A stretch of DNA of 64,000 nucleotides, taken from Panagrolaimus kolymaensis (taxonomy: Eukaryota; Nematoda; Chromadorea; Rhabditida; Panagrolaimidae). A program made the position numbers and the translations under genes. Shown here one piece after another: positions 59,381-64,000 of this stretch. Position 1 is the first letter of the stretch. Each line of letters begins with the position of its first letter. The notes below the pieces were generated by a model. That model did no database searches and was not told where the DNA came from. It was given only the letters and a program-made list of their open reading frames with translations. The DNA lies in the NCBI GenBank assembly GCA_028622995.1, contig JAJQJQ010000008.1:372001-436000 (forward strand). The letters are read 5' to 3'.

Positions 59381-59807
59381 TTAATTTAACATTCATATAT
59401 TTGTTTAAAATTAATGCTTATGACTTCCCGATGTGACAATAAAAAAACCTCGAACTTTGTATTATTTACGTCTACAAAAATTTTTCCTCCTTCGAAAAAG
59501 GGCTACAAGTTTTTTTTTCTTTTTAACATTTAGAGTGTTTAAATTTATTTTAATCGCCTTATAGATTTTAGTGAAGAAAGATAGAAAAAAATTGTTAAAG
59601 CTTATAACACAATAAATGCTTGTATGAAGAGATATTTTCCCTTAATGTCAAATATTTTATTTTATTTGAAAAATATTATCATTTTCGACGATTAAAACCT
59701 ATTCGTTCGTCCTTTATTTTTTTTTTTGTTATCATACAACTGGTATTTGCATGAATTTTTGCAAAAAGCTTTTCATTTTTATTTTTTCTAACATACATAA
59801 AAGACCG
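59381..59807. other. Spacer between CUB-like gene and its truncated duplicate
   Basis: Resembles the 5' flank of the intact gene in its last 150 bp; no other feature was seen. Confidence 0.4.
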
Positions 59808-60397
59808 ATGCGGATTTTTGTTATTTTGTTTTATTTAAACTTCTTTTATGATTTTTGCGAAAGTAACAACAATAAAAAAGTAATTTGTGATTCTTCAAAA
59901 GATATATTTTTGAATGAAAATGATATCGTGTTTATTGAATCTCCTGATTTCCCAAATTCTATGACGGATGAAATGATGAAAAAATGCAATCTCAATATTA
60001 ATGCTACTACGGATGATGTATGTAGGTTTATTTTAGAATAGTTTTTTATTGTAGAATATTGCGGCGCGCTCTTTAAAAGAAAAAAAAGCTTTTTACTTTT
60101 ATTTTATTTTCTCAATACAAATTTTCATAAATTATTTGTAAACCAATGTTTTACCCTTTTTTTTTGCTTTTGGCATTAATATTTAAATTAAATTGAAAAA
60201 CAGCCGATTTTATAAACCAAACAACATTTGGCAACTGAAGGATTTGTGGAAGTTTTATCAAATATAATGGACAATAAAAAACTACAAAAGCAAGCTACCA
60301 TAAAAAATAAAATTTAGGGAGAATCCATGTCTTTGACCATCGTCCTCACAAATGGTCTTACATCAAATGTTTTTATAGTGAAAGATGGTTCTCAAAA
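59808..60397 (+). pseudogene. Truncated duplicate of CUB-like gene (exons 1-2)
   Basis: Exon 59808-60017 is 210 nt, exactly as in the intact gene, and encodes a signal peptide (MRIFVILFYLNFFYDF) and VICDSSKDIFLNENDIVF, then ESPDFPNSMTDEMMKKC. The second exon (60318-60397) has SMTLxIVLTNG-type sequence (ESMSLTIVLTNGL) and ends with a donor in the same phase as the intact gene. The remaining twelve exons are absent; sequence of the HAT/F-box-like family begins about 75 bp further on. Alone it could encode only a short secreted peptide. Intron 1 is longer than in the parent (300 against 47 bp). Confidence 0.8.
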
Positions 60398-60473
60398 GTA
60401 AGTTTGTGGTGTTTGACTTTTTCTTTTTATTAATTTACATAAAAAAATAAAACAGTAGTGCTCTAACCAATCG

Positions 60474-62149
60474 TTTATGGAATATGAAGCTGAGTCAAGT
60501 AAGTTGCCCCTGGTGACAAAAGTTTTTTTTCACTTCAAATGCTTGTAATAATTAAAAAATAAAATTTTAGCAAGTCCAGTTTCTAATGAAATTCGAGAAC
60601 GAGTTGTAAAACATGAAAAGTTATATCTCAAAATAAAATCAGTTGAAATGATTCCAAGCAATTTCTTGAAGCTTTGGCGGAAGTGAACGATTTTGAATTT
60701 ATTAAATTCAATTTTGAAACGCATCTTTGCAAAAATTTAACTAACCCAGAAACATGGAAAATTTATATTAAATATTTGGAAGAAGTAAATCCAAAAGAAA
60801 TGCTTTTGGTTTATTCAAAATACTGTCGCTATTTTCTGGATGATAAAAAAATGTTTGAAGAATATAAAAATCAAGCAACCAAATATTTTCCTAAATTTGG
60901 TCTCGTTGAAGTTCCCTGGAAAAATGCTTTTGATTTTGAAAAATATGTCCCAACTATTAATCCGTTTTTTAATCCTCCATCAAAATTGTATCCAAGAAAT
61001 GTTGATTCATTGCCTAAAGAAATTTTAGAGGCTGTCAACCTTAAAATTGCTGCCGATAAACTTTTCAAATTTGATTCAAAAAAAGTGGACTTTATTTCAG
61101 CAAATAATAATCAACCTTGGCCCTTTCCGAAGCCCATTATTCGGTATATTTTAGAAAATGCTAATCCTTTCATTTCCATGAAATTTCAAAAAAGTTGCAA
61201 ATATTTTTTTGATAAAAAACCAATAATTTATGTTTGTCGCGTGCAATATAAACTTTGGCGGAATGCTTATCGCAAATTTATTGAATATTCTTTGGAATAC
61301 AAAAATCCGGATTATTTGATGAAGTTTGGGCATAAGAAAATTTATATTACCACAAGTTTATTGTATATAAATTATTTATATGGTTAGAATTATTTTTATT
61401 TAATCAAAAAATTCATAAATAAATTTAGACGATGAATTTCGAATGATTTTTCTATCAAAATTAATCCAGGAAAAAATATTTCGATGTGATGCAAAATATA
61501 TTCATATTATTCATCAAAACCTATCTGAAGCTGATTATATTTTTTTGGTTGGAAGTGGAAAAGTTGAAAAGTTATTTTTTTCAAGTGTAAAAGTTTTGAA
61601 TGAAAAAAATGAGGAATGGAATTTAGAAAAAAATTTGGCGTTTTTACCAAAACTCAGAGAATTGAAGTAAGTTAAATGAATTTTTTTAAAAATATAATTA
61701 AAATACTTTTTTTCAGTTTCTCAAATGAAAATCTTTATACTTCCAATAAACTGTCAACTTTGAATTTTGATAATAAAATTCATTGTTTCCTAATTCAAAA
61801 TATCAATAATGAAATTAATCCAACAGATTTTTGTGAATTTTTAAAGGTAATAAATTTTTTGTTTCGCTATTTTGAATTTAAAGCTAAAAAGTTTTTTTAA
61901 AAGAAATTTGCTGCACAAGAAGGAAAATTTTATTTAAATTTCCGCGAAACTCATCCATTCCAAAACGAAGATAACGAAGTTTTAGAAACGAACATGGAAA
62001 AATTAGAAGAAGAAATAAATCAAGTTTTAGCTGTTTGGGAACCATCCTCATTAAAACCTAGTGTTCAGATTTGCCAAAAAGAATATTTAGAAAAAGATGA
62101 AGTTGAAAAAGAAAAAAGAAAATTTCCAACTGTTTTAACAAAATCATAA
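60474..62149 (+). pseudogene. HAT-repeat plus F-box-like protein, copy D (5'-truncated, frameshifted)
   Basis: Starts with the end of the exon ending MEYEAES (60474-60498; compare LMWYEEYS), then 60571-61382, 61429-61666, 61717-61846 and 61904-62149. The first two or three exons of the family are missing. In the main exon the frame changes near 60655 (KIKSVEMIP, then KQFLEALAEVNDFEF one base out of register), consistent with a 1-nt deletion. After it the frame is open: WKIYIKYLEEVNPKEM,  YSKYCRYFLDD, PWKNAFDFE, then WPFPKPIIRYILENANPFIS and KSCKYFFDKKPIIYV at the F-box-like site. It has an extra intron at 61383-61428 and a longer, Glu/Lys-rich C-terminus than A-C. Fused upstream to the truncated CUB-like copy but out of frame with it. 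Confidence 0.78.
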
Positions 62150-63638
62150 AATAAATAGTTAAGCTTACATTCTTAAATTTAATATTTGTTTGAAACTCGT
62201 TTTGTGATATTTTTCTGAATTTGTTTTCACTTGAATATTAAAAAAAATCTAAATATTATTTTTTTGATAAAATTTCACTCCTCAAATCGGAATAATGGCG
62301 GAGCAGAGGTGGACGCTTGATAAGTTAAGATGATGATTTAATTTGAAAGTAGCTACAACATTTTGAACTTTGCAAAGTTGCAACACAAGTTTTAATTTAA
62401 GTTTTTTTCTTAGAACTTGAACTAATTTTTTACAAATATCAAAGCAATCAACAACATTTTTCATTATTAAAAATTAAATGAGTACACGCTGGATTTCTTC
62501 TTCTCAAAATTAAAGCACTAAACTTTCTAGGAGAGTACTCAACATTCCATACCAAAAAAATAATATTCAAATATTTTTAAAGTCCCAGAGTTTATCAAAT
62601 CGGTCATTTCCAACGATACCTTTCCGGATATCAGCAGTTTAATTTTGGGGAAAAACAAAAAAAAACTTGATTAAAATATTCAAAATAAATTAGTAAGATT
62701 TTAAAAAAAATGTCGGTGCTAATTGTCTCAAAAAAAGTGAGAAAAAAGCGCCTGAATAAAAAAGAAGAAAAATACTTTTTTTATAAAAAAAAGCGCAGGC
62801 TCGCGAAAAAACAAAAAAATCAATAATTGATTGAAAGTTTGAAATTTTTGAAATAAGAGAATGGGAGGTTGGCATTCAAAAAAATAATAAAAGAAGAAGC
62901 CTTTTTAGAAATGAGAACGATTTTTTGTTGTCCAAAGAAAAAAACTCTACTTTATGGCATAAAAATTTTTAAATTTTCGAGAAAAAAACAATTAGAAGAA
63001 GTCGCAAATGTTATTTACCGAAATTTTTTTTGCGAAAAAACAGAGAAAGGCGTAAATTCAAAAAAGATAAAGAAAAATGGAGCTTTTTTTAAAAATTGCA
63101 CGAGTGTGATTTAATAATTTATACAAAGAATAAAAAGCGACCAGTTCAGACGTATTTTTAAATTTTTTAATATGAAAACATCAAACCGCTTTCAAATTCC
63201 TTCCAAAAAAATTAAGGATTCCAGATTATAAATGAATTTTTAACTAAAGTGGATGGGTAATAACTTATAACTCTCTTATTTTTTCATTTGTTGTTTGACT
63301 TTTTGAAGTGAACAATTTTCAGTTTTTTAACATCTCAACACTCTTCGATACAACTGAAATAATTTTTTTTACATAATAATAGTTTGTAATTCACACAAAA
63401 GATAGCATTTTTCATTTTGATTCAATTTCATTGAAAATATGCTTTATAAAGTTTCAATTAAAAGTGCTAAATTTAATTTAATTTTTTAACATAAAATAAA
63501 ACTAAAATTAGGACTTCGATATTCAAAAAAAGAATAATAATAATAAAAAGACGAAGTTCTAAATAATTTTTTATTTACAAAACTCATGAAGCAGACGATA
63601 ATTCTATTAAATCATTTTTGTTTGGTGTCGGCTAAATT
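62150..63638. other. Intergenic, AT-rich
   Basis: About 1.5 kb; open frames present are A/T-run artefacts. No gene, RNA or repeat was recognised. Confidence 0.5.
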
Positions 63639-63948
63639 TTAGCTCCAAGATCGCTCGTAATGCCATTTCATTCTTGACCCAGATTTTGTCCATTTTAATA
63701 GATCATCATCATTTACTTGTCTTTCTTCTTTATCCAACGACGACATATTGAGCTTCAATATAAAATCATCAAAAGAAATTCCATCAAAAATTCTGACTAC
63801 CTTTATACCTTTCATTATTGACATAACCAAATAAATCATTTAAATGTGTTTCGTTATTATGGACAAAAACTTTCGAAATTTCGCCTTAAATGTACTTTGC
63901 AAAGTAACCGAACTCTTTTAGGACGCATTGAGGCACTTTGATTTTCAT
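63639..63948 (-). pseudogene. Disrupted coding fragment of unknown family
   Basis: From the ATG at 63948: MKIKVPQCVLKEFGYFAKYI, TAA, GEISKVFVHNNETHLNDLFG. In another frame it continues VVRIFDGISFDDFILKLNMS, then DDDLLKWTKSGSRMKWHYE and stops at 63639. The pieces look like one protein with a nonsense codon and a frameshift near 63790. No domain was recognised. Confidence 0.35.
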
Positions 63949-64000
63949 CTCAATAAATGCATTTTATCATTTTAATTTTTGGCAAAAAATTAAAAAATAA

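Noticed and set aside
1..64000. Alternative genetic code with UAA/UAG read as an amino acid
   Set aside because: Several intact genes (UGT, Clc-like, HAT/F-box-like copies A and B, the CUB-like gene) end naturally at TAA, and one copy at TAG, at positions matching family or paralogue length, so the stops work normally.
1..64000. CRISPR arrays, bacterial operons or tRNA genes
   Set aside because: No regularly spaced repeats, no tRNA cloverleaf with GGTTC-type arm that I could recognise, and the spliced gene structure excludes a prokaryote.

Overview
The window is AT-rich nuclear DNA from a nematode. Genes are split by short introns with GT...AG borders and TTTTCAG-type acceptors. An SL1 spliced-leader RNA gene lies about 90 bp from a 5S rRNA gene, a nematode hallmark. 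The protein families are also nematode-typical: serpentine chemoreceptors, GH25 lysozyme, Clc-like 4-TM protein, CUB-like and C6-type secreted proteins, and an F-box-like family resembling one I associate with panagrolaimid nematodes. My best guess is a Panagrolaimidae-like species of suborder Tylenchina, but the species is not determined.

Layout: 0-3 kb holds the 5' part of a Ty3/gypsy-type LTR retrotransposon (minus strand, gag-pol open to the left edge). 3-10 kb holds the 3' end of a C6-type secreted protein gene, a serpentine receptor and a UDP-glucuronosyltransferase. 10-15 kb holds two tandem genes of a HAT-repeat/F-box-like family. 17.2-17.6 kb holds SL1 RNA and 5S rRNA. 18-23.4 kb (minus) holds a GH25 lysozyme with an in-frame stop, TRMT112 and a BTB protein. 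25 kb holds a Clc-like protein. 27-36 kb (minus) is a segmental duplication: a polysaccharide-lyase-like gene plus a modular Cys-rich secreted gene, both copies damaged. 36-39 kb (minus) encodes two ubiquitin-like domains followed by a PARP-like domain. 43-48.5 kb has two 4-TM proteins and a second serpentine receptor. 49.8-51.9 kb is a third HAT/F-box-like copy with a premature stop. 52-54 kb holds decayed minus-strand coding sequence. 55.7-59.4 kb is an intact 14-exon CUB-like gene. 59.8-62.1 kb joins a truncated CUB-like copy to a truncated, frameshifted fourth HAT/F-box-like copy.

Three non-autonomous elements (423, 161 and 829 bp) each have perfect terminal inverted repeats and exact 8-bp target duplications, as expected for hAT transposons. 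The region is rich in environment-facing genes (chemoreception, detoxification, lysozyme, secreted proteins). Nine loci are damaged by nonsense codons, frameshifts, insertions or truncation, so it looks like a birth-and-death gene neighbourhood around a few conserved housekeeping genes (TRMT112, SL1, 5S). Exon borders were placed by hand from splice signals, reading-frame continuity and paralogue comparison; no database search was run.
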